A stretch of 39,194 bases of DNA from an uncultured Candidatus Saccharibacteria bacterium. GTDB taxonomy: Bacteria; Patescibacteriota; Saccharimonadia; Saccharimonadales; Saccharimonadaceae. The translations under genes and the position numbers were made by a program. Below are positions 5,815-14,742 of this stretch, piece by piece. The DNA is taken from assembly GCA_938042065.1 (NCBI GenBank), contig CALISG010000034.1, positions 1-39,194 of the forward strand, given 5' to 3'. Position 1 is the stretch's first letter, and the number at the start of each line of letters is the position of its first letter. A model generated the notes under the pieces. It made no database searches. It was not told where the DNA came from and was given only the letters and a program-made list of their open reading frames with translations.

Positions 5815-5956
5815 CTTTTGTTGACAAGTCGAGCGAATCCTTGTCCAAAAGAGTTTTTTGATAAGCGAGGCCCACCGGGCGAGATGCGTGTTCGAGATTC
5901 AATCGCGAGCAAGTATCTCGCACGGTGGCACAGATGACCACCTTTTCGCGAGATGA
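5815..5956 (+). promoter_or_regulatory. Switch-like 5' leader with mutually exclusive hairpins
   Basis: A first stem pairs 5815-5820 and 5823-5828 with 5840-5851 (CTTTTG..GACAAG / CTTGTC..CAAAAG). Segment A (5872-5885) can pair with segment B (5915-5928) at 13 of 14 positions. Segment B can instead pair with segment C: ATCTCGC (5915-5921) with GCGAGAT (5948-5954), and GGTGG (5924-5928) with CCACC (5938-5942), 12 bp with an internal loop. A:B and B:C cannot coexist. The Shine-Dalgarno hairpin starts 4 nt after segment C. This is the layout of a riboswitch or attenuator, but no known class or ligand is recognised. Confidence 0.65.
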
Positions 5957-5958
5957 AT

Positions 5959-5975
5959 CGTTCTTAGGAGGAACG
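5959..5975 (+). promoter_or_regulatory. Shine-Dalgarno hairpin of cassette 2
   Basis: CGTTCT (5959-5964) pairs with GGAACG (5970-5975, one G-T pair). TAGGA is in the loop and the ATG abuts the stem. Confidence 0.75.
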
Positions 5976-6248
5976 ATGAAGGAATTCGACGAGGAGGCCG
6001 CGCTCGATCTGCTCGAACGCGGTATCCGACTCACTCAGGACAACCCTGGAGAGGTTGTCCGCGTTGAGTTCACGAAACTCAACGCGTGCGTTGATCTCTC
6101 GGTAGACTGGGAGGACAGGCAGGACCCGACGTTCCTCGCCTCCCTGGCATTGTCCGCCGTTGAGGACCTTAAGCGTCATGCACGAGGTCTCGAGCCGAGG
6201 TTTGGTACTAGCGTCCACCCCCTGTGCAGTCTGGTCCTTCGGGGCTGA
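5976..6248 (+). CDS. Folded-cassette small soluble protein 2
   Basis: This 90-residue acidic protein begins MKEFDEEAALDLLERG and has no membrane segment. It looks alpha/beta, with an N-terminal helix, a strand pair around VVRVEFTKL and CVDLSVDW, and a helix ASLALSAVEDLKRHA. The frame extends upstream to 5925, but the AGGAGG hairpin abutting ATG 5976 fixes the start. Two contiguous perfect hairpins sit in the coding RNA: GGACAACC/GGTTGTCC (6038-6045/6053-6060) and GCGTTGAGTT/AACTCAACGC (6061-6070/6076-6085). It follows cassette 1 but has its own promoter and leader. The family is not recognised. Confidence 0.7.
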   Translation: MKEFDEEAALDLLERGIRLTQDNPGEVVRVEFTKLNACVDLSVDWEDRQDPTFLASLALSAVEDLKRHARGLEPRFGTSVHPLCSLVLRG

Positions 6249-6257
6249 CCTACCGCA

Positions 6258-6325
6258 GTGAGCGCCGCCTCGGCGCGAGATTTTCCCCAATTTCTCGCGC
6301 CGGGGCGGCCCGCCTCGCTTATCAC
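6258..6325 (+). terminator. Folded 3' region of cassette 2
   Basis: CGGCGCGAGA (6271-6280) pairs with TCTCGCGCCG (6293-6302) and is flanked by further GC-rich complementary segments. It forms a long rod after the stop codon. There is no T-run directly behind it; the next hairpin at 6347 supplies that. Confidence 0.6.
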
Positions 6326-6346
6326 TTTCCCTTGATTGATTTTATT

Positions 6347-6378
6347 AAAAACACCCGGTTAGCTAGCCGGGTGTTTTG
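6347..6378. terminator. Bidirectional intrinsic terminator
   Basis: An 11-bp stem AAAACACCCGG (6348-6358) / CCGGGTGTTTT (6367-6377) with an 8-nt loop lies between the convergent cassette 2 and HAD genes. Confidence 0.85.
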
Positions 6379-6402
6379 TTGGCTTGAATTTTGCTCGAAA
6401 AT

Positions 6403-7161
6403 CTATTCGGTCACGGCGATGATACCCTCTAGCGCGTAGGCGGTATCCTGCCAGCGCTCCACAGCGATGCAGTCAATGCCTAGGTTTTTGACTGGGAAGT
6501 CGTTGCCGCCTTCTTCTATTTTGTCGCCAAAGAACAAAATTTCCTCTTTACTCACGCCGGTGGCTTCCATCAACTTTTTCATACCGTAGGCTTTATCGAC
6601 ACCGATTTTGGTAATGTCGACGCTGGTAGTGCCGCCCAGGCGCACTTCAAATTCCGGCAATTTGGCAGCAACGTCGTCGCGCATTTGCTTGCGGACGGCT
6701 TTGTTGGCTTCCGCCCAAGCGTATTTTTTCTCGGGCGAGGCTTGCTGGCCCAGCGCTGAATAAGTCACTTGGCTCAAGCGGTCTTCGATAATCTCGCCGT
6801 CGGGATTTGCTTCCCATAGATCAAATTTGCGCGCCGATTCTTCCAAGACTTGGGTGATTTTTTGCTTTTGTTCGTCGGTGAAATCTTCTTTATAATGCGT
6901 TTGCCACTCGTTCGCATCGACGTCAAACGTATAATAACGCGTACCGCACGTCGGCATCATGTGGAAGCGCGCCAGCAATTCCGGCGAAACGTTCATCTTG
7001 TCGATCACTTGCTTCTCAAACTGCTCAAATTTGCCGCCAGAAATGACGCAAACTTGATAATTTTCTAGCAATTTAGCGAGCAAACCTGCCATACGCGGCG
7101 AAATCGCCGATTTACTAACCGCCAGCGTGTCGTCCAAGTCAAAACCGATAATTTTCTTCAT
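6403..7161 (-). CDS. HAD-IIB family phosphatase, eukaryotic-type phosphomannomutase-like
   Basis: This 252-residue HAD-superfamily enzyme has the nucleophile motif DLDDTLA at about residues 8-14, ISGG at about 40-43 (motif II) and FFGDKIEEGGNDFPV near 214-228 (motif IV). The GDK-x4-GGNDFPV signature and the cap region resemble eukaryotic phosphomannomutase (PMM), which interconverts mannose-6-phosphate and mannose-1-phosphate; a plain sugar phosphatase is equally possible. A GGAGG Shine-Dalgarno precedes ATG 7161. It lies 18 nt downstream of tyrS and is probably cotranscribed. A role in cell-surface sugar metabolism with galU (38273) is inferred. Confidence 0.85.
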   Translation of the reverse strand: MKKIIGFDLDDTLAVSKSAISPRMAGLLAKLLENYQVCVISGGKFEQFEKQVIDKMNVSPELLARFHMMPTCGTRYYTFDVDANEWQTHYKEDFTDEQKQKITQVLEESARKFDLWEANPDGEIIEDRLSQVTYSALGQQASPEKKYAWAEANKAVRKQMRDDVAAKLPEFEVRLGGTTSVDITKIGVDKAYGMKKLMEATGVSKEEILFFGDKIEEGGNDFPVKNLGIDCIAVERWQDTAYALEGIIAVTE

Positions 7162-7179
7162 GATTTCCTCCTATTCTGA

Positions 7180-8391
7180 TTATTTTACCAGCAAAAAGTC
7201 GTTCTTGCCCTTTTTGATTAAGCTAATCTCGGTTAGCGGCATGTCGCCGGCAATCTTCGCGCCGTTGACGCTAATCGCGTTATTGTGGATTAGCCGGCGC
7301 GCTTCGCCGTTGCTAGCGCATAAGCCAGCAGCGACCAGCGCTGCCACGACCGTCGTCTCGAGATCAACCGTCGGGATTTCGTTAGCCAGAGCGTTCAAAT
7401 CGTCGTCGTTAAGCGCTGCGATATCGCCGCCGCCAAACAGCGCAGCCGTTACCCGCTCGACACTCTCGCGGCGCTGGCGGCCGTGCACCAAGTCAGTAAC
7501 TTCGCGCGCTAAGGTTTTTTGCAAGGCGCGCTCGCCTGGATTAGCCCGATGATTGTCGATCAGCGCTTCGACGGTTTCACGGTCGAGCAGCGTATAGATT
7601 TTGATGAGATCTTCACTAGTTTCGTCGTCGCAGTTGAGCCAGAATTGATAGAACTTGTACGGACTGGTCATCTCGGGGTCGAGCCAGATAGCGCCACCCT
7701 CAGACTTGCCGAACTTGACGCCAGTTTGCTTGTTGATAACTAGCGGCGCGGTCAAAACGTGCGCTTCGCTGCTTTCGAGCTTGCGAATCAGCGACACGCC
7801 AATAACACTATTACCCCACTGGTCGGCGCCAGCTAGCTGCAAAGTGGCGCCTTTTTCACGGTACAAGTGTAAAAAGTCATACCCTTGAATCAGCCCGTAG
7901 CTAAATTCGCCGTAGCTGATACCAGCGCCGCCCTCGCCGATACGCTGCTGCACGAATTCGCGGTCGAGCAGCTGCGTCATGCTGATATGCTTGCCGATTT
8001 TGTGCAAGAAATCAATGTAATTAATCTGCGAGAACCAGTCGGCATTATCAACAATCTCAAAATCCTGACCGCGGAAAACTTGGCGGAATTGCGCCGCCAG
8101 ACTTTCAACATTGCGCGCCACTGTTTCAGCATTGCGCAGGTCGCGCTCTTGCTTTTTGCCATCAGGATCGCCGATCATACCGGTGGCGCCGCCGACTAAC
8201 AGCAGCGGTTTGTAGCCGTGGTCGATAAAATGCCGGCACAACATCATCGCTGCCAAGTTGCCGATAGTCATGCTCGGCGCGCTAGGGTCAACGCCAAAAT
8301 AGAACGTTCGCGGCTCGTTTATATCTTTGACATCAGCGAACGTCGTCTGGTTGATGAGTCCGCGCCACGTTAGTTCTTCTGCTAGCGTCAT
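7180..8391 (-). CDS. tyrS: Tyrosyl-tRNA synthetase
   Basis: A class I aminoacyl-tRNA synthetase of 403 residues that charges tRNA-Tyr. FGVDPSAPSMTIGN holds the HIGH-like motif (about residues 32-45), and KFGKS (about 227-231) is the bacterial TyrS form of KMSKS. A C-terminal S4 RNA-binding domain contains GEARRLIHNNAISVNG. The frame is open to 8526, but the extra residues are not TyrS-like. ATG 8391 has an AAAGGT Shine-Dalgarno 6 nt upstream and begins with the typical N-terminus. It is divergent from the PBP gene, whose promoter lies about 90 bp away. Confidence 0.95.
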   Translation of the reverse strand: MTLAEELTWRGLINQTTFADVKDINEPRTFYFGVDPSAPSMTIGNLAAMMLCRHFIDHGYKPLLLVGGATGMIGDPDGKKQERDLRNAETVARNVESLAAQFRQVFRGQDFEIVDNADWFSQINYIDFLHKIGKHISMTQLLDREFVQQRIGEGGAGISYGEFSYGLIQGYDFLHLYREKGATLQLAGADQWGNSVIGVSLIRKLESSEAHVLTAPLVINKQTGVKFGKSEGGAIWLDPEMTSPYKFYQFWLNCDDETSEDLIKIYTLLDRETVEALIDNHRANPGERALQKTLAREVTDLVHGRQRRESVERVTAALFGGGDIAALNDDDLNALANEIPTVDLETTVVAALVAAGLCASNGEARRLIHNNAISVNGAKIAGDMPLTEISLIKKGKNDFLLVK

Positions 8392-8475
8392 CTGAAACCT
8401 TTCTTTATTTAATAGTGAGATAGTAACATATTTGCAAATTATCAGCAAAAGCACTAGCCGTCGTGATGCGAACAG

Positions 8476-8484
8476 TGCTATAAT
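8476..8484 (+). promoter_or_regulatory. Extended -10 of the class A PBP gene
   Basis: TG-C-TATAAT ends 16 nt before the chosen ATG 8501, leaving a leader of only about 10 nt. Confidence 0.6.
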
Positions 8485-8500
8485 GGTGGAAATATTGCTT

Positions 8501-11215
8501 ATGGGAAGAGTGAAAGTGGGAAACAAGAAACGAAAAGTAGCTGGCGGCGTCAGCGCTTATGCTAATTTAGCCAATAAACGCCGAGTCAAGAAAGACGCGC
8601 GAGCGCGCAAAAAAGCCGAATATCTGGCAACTTTGCCGAAACATCCGGTCAAACGCTTACTATACCGCTTGCATCCGAAACGCCTAGCCAAATACTGGTT
8701 TAGCCGCGACGGCGCAATTATGGCGCTGAAAGTTGTCGGCATCGCTTTGCTGCTGATGGTTATTGGCGTGGCTTCGCTTTTCGCCTATTTCCGCAAAGAT
8801 CTCGACAAAATCAACCCTGATACCCTAGCACAGCGCGTCAAAACGACAGTCACTAAATATTACGACCGCAACGACAAATTGCTCTGGGAGGACAAAGGTA
8901 CCGGCGACTACACGCTAGTGGTCGACGCCAAAACCATCGCGCCATGCATGGGCAAAGCTACTATAGCTATCGAGGACAAAGATTTTTATAAGCACAGCGG
9001 CATCAGCGCTAGCGGCATTGTTCGCGCCTTTATCAGCAACTCGCAGGGCAACGCCGTGCAGGGCGGCTCGACACTAACGCAGCAGCTAGTCAAGAAAGTA
9101 TTCTTTACTAAGGACGAAGCTATGCAGCGGGGCTTGTCGGGTATTCCGCGCAAAATCAAAGAGATGATTCTAGCTATCGAGGTCGAGCGAATGTACAGTA
9201 AAGATCAAATCCTCGGCTTGTACCTCAACGAATCGCCGTACGGCGGCCGGCGCAACGGCGTCGAATCGGCCGCGCAAACTTATTTCGGCAAATCATCCAA
9301 AGATTTAACCTTACCAGAATGCTCGCTGCTAGCCGCTATTCCGAACAACCCGTCGCTTTACAACCCGTACAATACTTATGGCCGCAAAGCGCTTGTCGAA
9401 CGCCAGCACAAAGTACTGGACGACATGGTGTCGATGAATTACATATCCAAACAAGAGGCAGCGGCAGCCAAAAAAGTCGACATTATGGATACCATCAAAC
9501 CGCTGGCCGACCAATACGCCAACGTCAAGGCGCCGCACTTTGTGCAAATGGTCAAGAAACAGCTAGAGGAAGAGCTTGGCAAGACTATCGTCGGCGAAGG
9601 CGGTTTATCAGTCAAGACAACACTCGACCTCGACGCGCAAACAACCCTAGAAACCAATATAGCCAAATTATTTAACGGCGAGATTACCGATGGCAACTGC
9701 GGTTATCGCAACTGCTCGCAGTTTGCTGGCTTCTCAAACGGTGCGGCAGCCATTGAAGATACCAAGACTGGCCAGCTTATCGCCCTAGTCGGCAGCCGCG
9801 ACTTTAATTACGCTGGCTTTGGACAGGATAATGCAGCCACCGCTTTCATCCAACCGGGTTCGTCGATTAAGCCGCTTGTTTACGCCCGCTTATTTAGCAA
9901 CCAAGGCGGTAATAACGCCAATTACGGCAGCGGCTCGATTCTAGCAGATTCCAAGACAACTTTCCCGGGCAATTATAGTCCGAACAACGCCGACAACAAA
10001 TTCCAAGGCAATATTACCCTGCGCCAAGCATTGGCCCGCTCTCGCAATATTCCAGCTATCAAAGCTATGGCCATCAACGAGAAGAACAACAGCGGCAGCA
10101 CCTGGTCGCTGATACGCTCCGCCGGTGATTTGCAGTACTGCACGCAAGGCGCCGACGCGCAAGCTGGCCTATCGAGCGCTATCGGCGGCTGCGGCACACG
10201 CTTGGTTGACCACGTTAACGCTTTCGCAACACTAGGACGAATGGGCACTTATAAACCGCAGACGACTATCCTGAAAGTCGCCAACAGCAATGGACAAACC
10301 CTCAAACAATACAAAGAATCTAGCAAGCAAGTCATCGACCAGCAAGCAGCTTACATCGTTAGCGACATCCTTGGCGACGGCAAGGCGCGCGCTGGATTGG
10401 CGGGCCGCGACTACCTAGTCAACCTCAGCCGCGCCGGTGTCAAGGCAGCTGTCAAGACTGGTACCAGCAACAGCGAGATTAATGGCAAGGTTAGCGCTAA
10501 AGATATCTGGGCTGCCGGCTACACGCCGAACCTATCGATGGCGGTGTGGCTAGGCAATTCTGACACCTCGCCGCTGCGCAATGGCAACTCGCTGATTCCA
10601 GCCATGTTCTTCGATCGTACGATGGCCGATATCTCCAAGATGTATGCCGACCAAGGTAAACTAAAATTAAGCGACTGGTATACTGCGCCGAGCGGCATCC
10701 AGACAATCAAGGGCGAGATTTATCCGTCGTATTACAACAAGGCTAGCGCTGCTACCAATGCCAAGATGACTTTCGACCGCGTCTCGAAAAAGAAAGCTAC
10801 GTCCTGTACGCCCGAAGCTGCCAAGATCGAAATTGATGTCATGAAAATGGCTGATCCAATCACCAGAAAAGAGATAGTCACGCCTAACGATTCTAGCTAC
10901 GACGCTGAGAAAGAGGATGACGCACACAAGTGTGACGATCCGAAGCCGAATGTTACGTTAACGGTGACTAGCGGCGGCGTATCCATCGTCTATACCAGCG
11001 GCCGTTACAAACTGCAAAACATCGAATTATTATCTGGCAGTACCGTTGTCGCCAGCAAGCAAGTCGATAGCAGCGGCATCTGGAATATTCATAAAGGCAA
11101 CCTGTCAGCAGCCAGTAGCGGCACGCTAACCGCCAAAATTACCGACATTGGCTACTACACAGCGACTAGTAGCGCCAGCTACAATCCAAACAGTAACAGC
11201 GATGACGACGATTAA
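8501..11215 (+). CDS. Class A penicillin-binding protein (transglycosylase/transpeptidase)
   Basis: A bifunctional peptidoglycan synthase of 904 residues. A basic cytoplasmic tail of about 75 residues precedes one membrane helix (ALKVVGIALLLMVIGVASLF). The GT51 glycosyltransferase domain follows with the EDKDFYKHSG and GGSTLTQQLVKK motifs. The transpeptidase has SSIK as the serine nucleophile motif, SRN as the second motif and KTGTSN as the third. The C-terminus has an Ig-like beta segment and an acidic, Ser/Asn-rich tail ending in four Asp. Start choice among 8483, 8501 and GTG 8510 is uncertain; the -10 at 8479-8484 excludes earlier ones. A terminator lies 40 nt downstream. It is transcribed alone. 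Confidence 0.94.
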   Translation: MGRVKVGNKKRKVAGGVSAYANLANKRRVKKDARARKKAEYLATLPKHPVKRLLYRLHPKRLAKYWFSRDGAIMALKVVGIALLLMVIGVASLFAYFRKDLDKINPDTLAQRVKTTVTKYYDRNDKLLWEDKGTGDYTLVVDAKTIAPCMGKATIAIEDKDFYKHSGISASGIVRAFISNSQGNAVQGGSTLTQQLVKKVFFTKDEAMQRGLSGIPRKIKEMILAIEVERMYSKDQILGLYLNESPYGGRRNGVESAAQTYFGKSSKDLTLPECSLLAAIPNNPSLYNPYNTYGRKALVERQHKVLDDMVSMNYISKQEAAAAKKVDIMDTIKPLADQYANVKAPHFVQMVKKQLEEELGKTIVGEGGLSVKTTLDLDAQTTLETNIAKLFNGEITDGNCGYRNCSQFAGFSNGAAAIEDTKTGQLIALVGSRDFNYAGFGQDNAATAFIQPGSSIKPLVYARLFSNQGGNNANYGSGSILADSKTTFPGNYSPNNADNKFQGNITLRQALARSRNIPAIKAMAINEKNNSGSTWSLIRSAGDLQYCTQGADAQAGLSSAIGGCGTRLVDHVNAFATLGRMGTYKPQTTILKVANSNGQTLKQYKESSKQVIDQQAAYIVSDILGDGKARAGLAGRDYLVNLSRAGVKAAVKTGTSNSEINGKVSAKDIWAAGYTPNLSMAVWLGNSDTSPLRNGNSLIPAMFFDRTMADISKMYADQGKLKLSDWYTAPSGIQTIKGEIYPSYYNKASAATNAKMTFDRVSKKKATSCTPEAAKIEIDVMKMADPITRKEIVTPNDSSYDAEKEDDAHKCDDPKPNVTLTVTSGGVSIVYTSGRYKLQNIELLSGSTVVASKQVDSSGIWNIHKGNLSAASSGTLTAKITDIGYYTATSSASYNPNSNSDDDD

Positions 11216-11255
11216 ACCCGCTTCGTATCGCAATAGTTTGCCGCTAATACCCAGC

Positions 11256-11287
11256 AAAATAGCACGCCCCTAGCAGCGTGCTATTTG
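11256..11287. terminator. Bidirectional terminator between PBP and PIN-TRAM genes
   Basis: An 11-bp stem AAATAGCACGC (11257-11267) / GCGTGCTATTT (11276-11286) lies between convergent genes. Confidence 0.85.
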
Positions 11288-11305
11288 TATATCGTGCTGG
11301 CGAAT

Positions 11306-12349
11306 TTATTGGTTATTGACCAGATCGATCAAGTCGCTCTCGTGGTCTGGGCGGCGGCGAGCACTCTGGCGACGGGTCGCTGGAGCAGCTAGCTTCGGCT
11401 GCGGTTTTGTTTTCGGCGAATTAGCTTTTTTGCTGGCTGGTTTAGCTTGGGTTTTGGTCTCGCCTGCCTTTTTAGCCGAATCACGATTACTAGCACTGCC
11501 AGCTGACGATTGGCTGCGGGCGCGGCCGGCAGAACGCTGCTTGGCGTTAGCAGTGCTTTTTGCGGGCGATTTCGAAGCTGCTGCGGCTGCGATTTTCGCT
11601 GTTTTTTGAGTTTTGCCCGCGGCTTTGACGGTCGATTTGAGAGGTTTGCTGGTAGTCTCTATTTTCTTGGCAAAGATCATCCGGCCGGCTGCGGTCTGCA
11701 AATTACGGATAATTTCGACATTTAGCGTCTGGCCTATCTGAGCGCTCGCCTGCTCGACGACAACCATTGTGCCGTCTGGTAGGTAGCCCACGCCTTGATG
11801 CGCGTCCTGCCCCTTCTGAATAAGCTCTAACGTGATTTTCTCGCCGGGTAGATGCTCCATCCGGATACTCTGCGCTAATTCGTTAAGGTTTAGTACTTCG
11901 GTACCCTCGACGGCGGCAACCTTGTTTAGATTATAATCTAGCGTCATGATCACTGCGCCGTGCTGCTTAGCTAGCTTGAGTAGGCGGTCGTCAACGCCTT
12001 CGCGAGCGTGGCTGCCGTCTTGCAACAATTCGACGTTGACGCGCTCCATAGCTTGCAACTCGGTGACCACATCAAGCCCGTAACGGGCGCGGGCGCGTTT
12101 GTCAGCATCGGCATGGTCAGCTAGAAACTGCAGCTCGCCGATAACCGAGCGTGGAATCACCAGCGTACCGCCGATAAAGCCAGTTTGCGCTACCGGTACA
12201 ATTCGCCCGTCCATCAACACTGAAGTGTCTACCAAGATAGCCCGGTCTTTTGATTTGATGGAGTTTTTGGGCAGGCGCGCTAGTAAGTACGACACCTCGC
12301 CCAAAATAAGCAGCGTTACCGCCAATAATATTAAGTCTTTGGTTTGCAT
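11306..12349 (-). CDS. PIN-TRAM domain protein (YacL-like ribonuclease)
   Basis: This 347-residue protein has an N-terminal membrane helix (LILLAVTLLILGEVSYLLA), a PIN domain from about residue 36 (ILVDTSVLMDGRIVPV; acidic residues D41, E72-like, DDRLLKLA and TLDYNLNKVA), a TRAM domain (about 160-225), and a Lys/Ala/Ser-rich basic tail of about 120 residues. YacL-type proteins are membrane-tethered PIN nucleases; the basic tail suggests RNA binding. The tail is low in complexity and longer than usual. GGAAA precedes ATG 12349. It lies 34 nt downstream of radA, the same pairing seen in many Gram-positive genomes, and is probably cotranscribed. Confidence 0.9.
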   Translation of the reverse strand: MQTKDLILLAVTLLILGEVSYLLARLPKNSIKSKDRAILVDTSVLMDGRIVPVAQTGFIGGTLVIPRSVIGELQFLADHADADKRARARYGLDVVTELQAMERVNVELLQDGSHAREGVDDRLLKLAKQHGAVIMTLDYNLNKVAAVEGTEVLNLNELAQSIRMEHLPGEKITLELIQKGQDAHQGVGYLPDGTMVVVEQASAQIGQTLNVEIIRNLQTAAGRMIFAKKIETTSKPLKSTVKAAGKTQKTAKIAAAAASKSPAKSTANAKQRSAGRARSQSSAGSASNRDSAKKAGETKTQAKPASKKANSPKTKPQPKLAAPATRRQSARRRPDHESDLIDLVNNQ

Positions 12350-12383
12350 ATTTTCCTTTCTTTTCGCCTTGATTAGCTACTAG

Positions 12384-13739
12384 CTACTTGAGATAGCCGA
12401 TCAAAGCTTGGCGTAAATCTTTGACGCCTTTTACAAATGAATTCTTTTTGCCAGAGGTTGCCGGTGCGATCGCTTGAGTGAAACCGAGTTTTTTGGCTTC
12501 GTTCAGGCGCTTGTCGGCGCCTTGTGCCGAGCGAATCTCGCCGCCTAAGCCCACTTCGCCGAACACCACCAGTCCGTCGTCGAGTTTACGCCCGGCCGCC
12601 GCGCTAGCAATCGCCATCGCTACCGCCAAGTCTGCTGCCCGGTCGGCAAGTTTCAAACCGCCAACTACATTCACATAAATATCTTTATCGGATAAATTCA
12701 ATTTGGTGCGCTTCTCTAGCACCGCGATGAGCAGATTGAGGCGGTTGAGATCGAAACCGCTGGCCGTCCTCTTAGGATACCCGAAATTAGTCGAGTTGAC
12801 AAGGGCCTGAATCTCAACGAGAATCGGGCGGTTGCCTTCAAGCGTCGCCAGTACCACTGAACCATCGGCGTTTTGGCGCTCAGCTAACAGCGCGGCTGAC
12901 GGATTTTCGACGACACGCAAGCCCTTATCGTTCATCTCGAAAATCGCCGCTTCGCTAGTCGAGCCGTAGCGATTTTTGGCGGCGCGCACCACTTTGAAGC
13001 CGCCGTAACGGTCGCCTTCGAATTGCAAGACCACGTCGACCAGGTGCTCGAGAACTTTCGGTCCGGCGATTGAGCCTTCCTTGGTGACGTGGCCCACTAA
13101 AATTACCGCTGCGCCCGAAGCTTTTGCTGACCGGATAATGACATTGCTCGAGTTAGTAATCTGACTAACGGTACCTGGCGCGCTGGCGATTTCCTCGAGG
13201 CTAAGCGTCTGAATACTGTCGATGATCACTAATTTATATTGGCCGCTGCGAATTGTCGCCGCAATGTCGTCAGCGCTAGTACTAGCGACAAATTGCAGAT
13301 CATCGCCAGAGGTCGCACCAAGGCGCGTAGCGCGGAGCTTGACCTGAGAAGCGCTTTCCTCGCCGCTGACATATAGGACCGATGATTGCTCAGCAACATG
13401 CGCTGCTACCTGCATCAACAACGTCGATTTACCGATACCCGGCTGCCCAGCTAGCAACATCACGCCTGCCGGCAGAATCCCGCCGCCTAGCACTGCGTCG
13501 AGATCGGCAATACCGGTCGGCAAGCGTTTCACTGAGTCCTCAGCGGCAATTGAACGCATCGACTGCGGCTTTAGGATTTTACCGCGCGAATGGCTGCGCG
13601 CTACCGCCGAAGCGCCCTTGGTATCGACTATCTGTTCGACTAGTGTGTTCCACTCGCCGCAATTCTCGCACTTGCCCGTCCATTTCGGATAGCTAGCGCC
13701 GCAATTTTGGCAGACGAAATTACTGCGTGCTTTGGCCAC
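12384..13739 (-). CDS. radA: DNA repair protein RadA
   Basis: This 451-residue ATPase promotes branch migration in homologous recombination. It starts with a C4 zinc finger (CQNCGASYPKWTGKCENCGEW), then has Walker A GQPGIGKST (about residue 97), the RadA-specific KNRYGST motif (about 256) and a C-terminal Lon-like domain with GGLKLADRAADLAVA. The start is GTG 13739 with GGAG 6 nt upstream. It overlaps the end of the HELLH-protein gene by 20 bp, so translation is probably coupled. Length is normal. Confidence 0.96.
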   Translation of the reverse strand: MAKARSNFVCQNCGASYPKWTGKCENCGEWNTLVEQIVDTKGASAVARSHSRGKILKPQSMRSIAAEDSVKRLPTGIADLDAVLGGGILPAGVMLLAGQPGIGKSTLLMQVAAHVAEQSSVLYVSGEESASQVKLRATRLGATSGDDLQFVASTSADDIAATIRSGQYKLVIIDSIQTLSLEEIASAPGTVSQITNSSNVIIRSAKASGAAVILVGHVTKEGSIAGPKVLEHLVDVVLQFEGDRYGGFKVVRAAKNRYGSTSEAAIFEMNDKGLRVVENPSAALLAERQNADGSVVLATLEGNRPILVEIQALVNSTNFGYPKRTASGFDLNRLNLLIAVLEKRTKLNLSDKDIYVNVVGGLKLADRAADLAVAMAIASAAAGRKLDDGLVVFGEVGLGGEIRSAQGADKRLNEAKKLGFTQAIAPATSGKKNSFVKGVKDLRQALIGYLK

Positions 13740-14742
13740 TATTTACTCCGGCTGGCGCAGCTACGCCGTTGATGCTTTGATTGAGCTGATCGGCTTTAAC
13801 GGCTAAGCTTTTGAGGGTTGCCACATCGTCATTGTAAGCTTTAATTCGCGAATTAAGCGAACTCTGCCGAGCATTAATAGCGCTAATTCGCTGCTGCAGC
13901 GCCGACCGCGCCACTGCGAAATCAGCTTGAGAACTAAACTCACCGCTCCTGGCCCGTTCATTAAAACTGTTAATATCAGCGTTAATTTGCGATAAATCGG
14001 ACTGATAAGCTTCGACATCTTGTTTGATTTGCTTAGCAGCTGACTGCAGTTTAGATTGCAGTGCTTCAGCCCGGGTATTAACTCGAGTAAATACTGTTGT
14101 GTAGGCTTGGTTTTTGGCGACAATTGACGCTCGATCAGTGAAATAACGCGCATAATATTGTTCAAGGTCAGAGTCGAGCTCGCCAATCGTGGTACCTATA
14201 ATTGAATGTAGCTCATCTAGCTCGGCGCCTGGCTCGGCCTCGCGGTAGTATTCCATGGCTTTGGCAATTTCCGGATCATTTTTGACCTTTTGATAAGCCT
14301 TTTTGATCATAGCGTCGACTCGCGGCCGCTCGAAGATATTCAGCCGTGCATACTGGGCGTGCAGCAATTCGTGCGCTGCCGTTACTTCTTTGGCGCCAGC
14401 TAATTCGGCATTTTCGACGTCAAAAAGATAAATCTTATCGCCATAGTAGCAGCCCAAGATGGCTGCGGTACGTTCGGTACTTTTGCAATGAGCATTGAAC
14501 TGGTCGCTGGCCTCGATAGCTGGCTGAGTTGCTCGGAAGGTGCGGTGCGCCACCGGAGTCAGCTTGATTGAACCTTCAACCGCGGCAACAGCTGCAGGCG
14601 GCGTGAAAGTCGACGCTCGATAGGCATCAAAGGCTGTCTGCCCGTAGAAAAAACCGCCAACAGCAATACTTATCACTGCCATCAAAGCGATGATTTTCGA
14701 GACAATACTACGTCTGGCTGTCGGTTTCGCTGCGCCGTTCAA
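13720..14742 (-). CDS. Membrane-anchored HELLH protein with coiled coil
   Basis: This 340-residue protein has one N-terminal membrane helix (about 14-34), then an extracytoplasmic part. H124-E125-L-L-H128 in AAHELLHAQYARL fits a zinc-peptidase HExxH motif, and the downstream ELHSIIGTTIGELDSDL segment could carry the third ligand Glu. From about residue 205 to 320 it is a long coiled coil. Two Cys (about 86 and 98) could form a disulfide outside the cell. The start is TTG 14742, with GGAG 9 nt upstream, overlapping the clpC stop by 35 bp. Protease activity is inferred from the motif only. It sits between clpC and radA in one transcription unit. Confidence 0.75.
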   Translation of the reverse strand: MNGAAKPTARRSIVSKIIALMAVISIAVGGFFYGQTAFDAYRASTFTPPAAVAAVEGSIKLTPVAHRTFRATQPAIEASDQFNAHCKSTERTAAILGCYYGDKIYLFDVENAELAGAKEVTAAHELLHAQYARLNIFERPRVDAMIKKAYQKVKNDPEIAKAMEYYREAEPGAELDELHSIIGTTIGELDSDLEQYYARYFTDRASIVAKNQAYTTVFTRVNTRAEALQSKLQSAAKQIKQDVEAYQSDLSQINADINSFNERARSGEFSSQADFAVARSALQQRISAINARQSSLNSRIKAYNDDVATLKSLAVKADQLNQSINGVAAPAGVNSGQSTQ

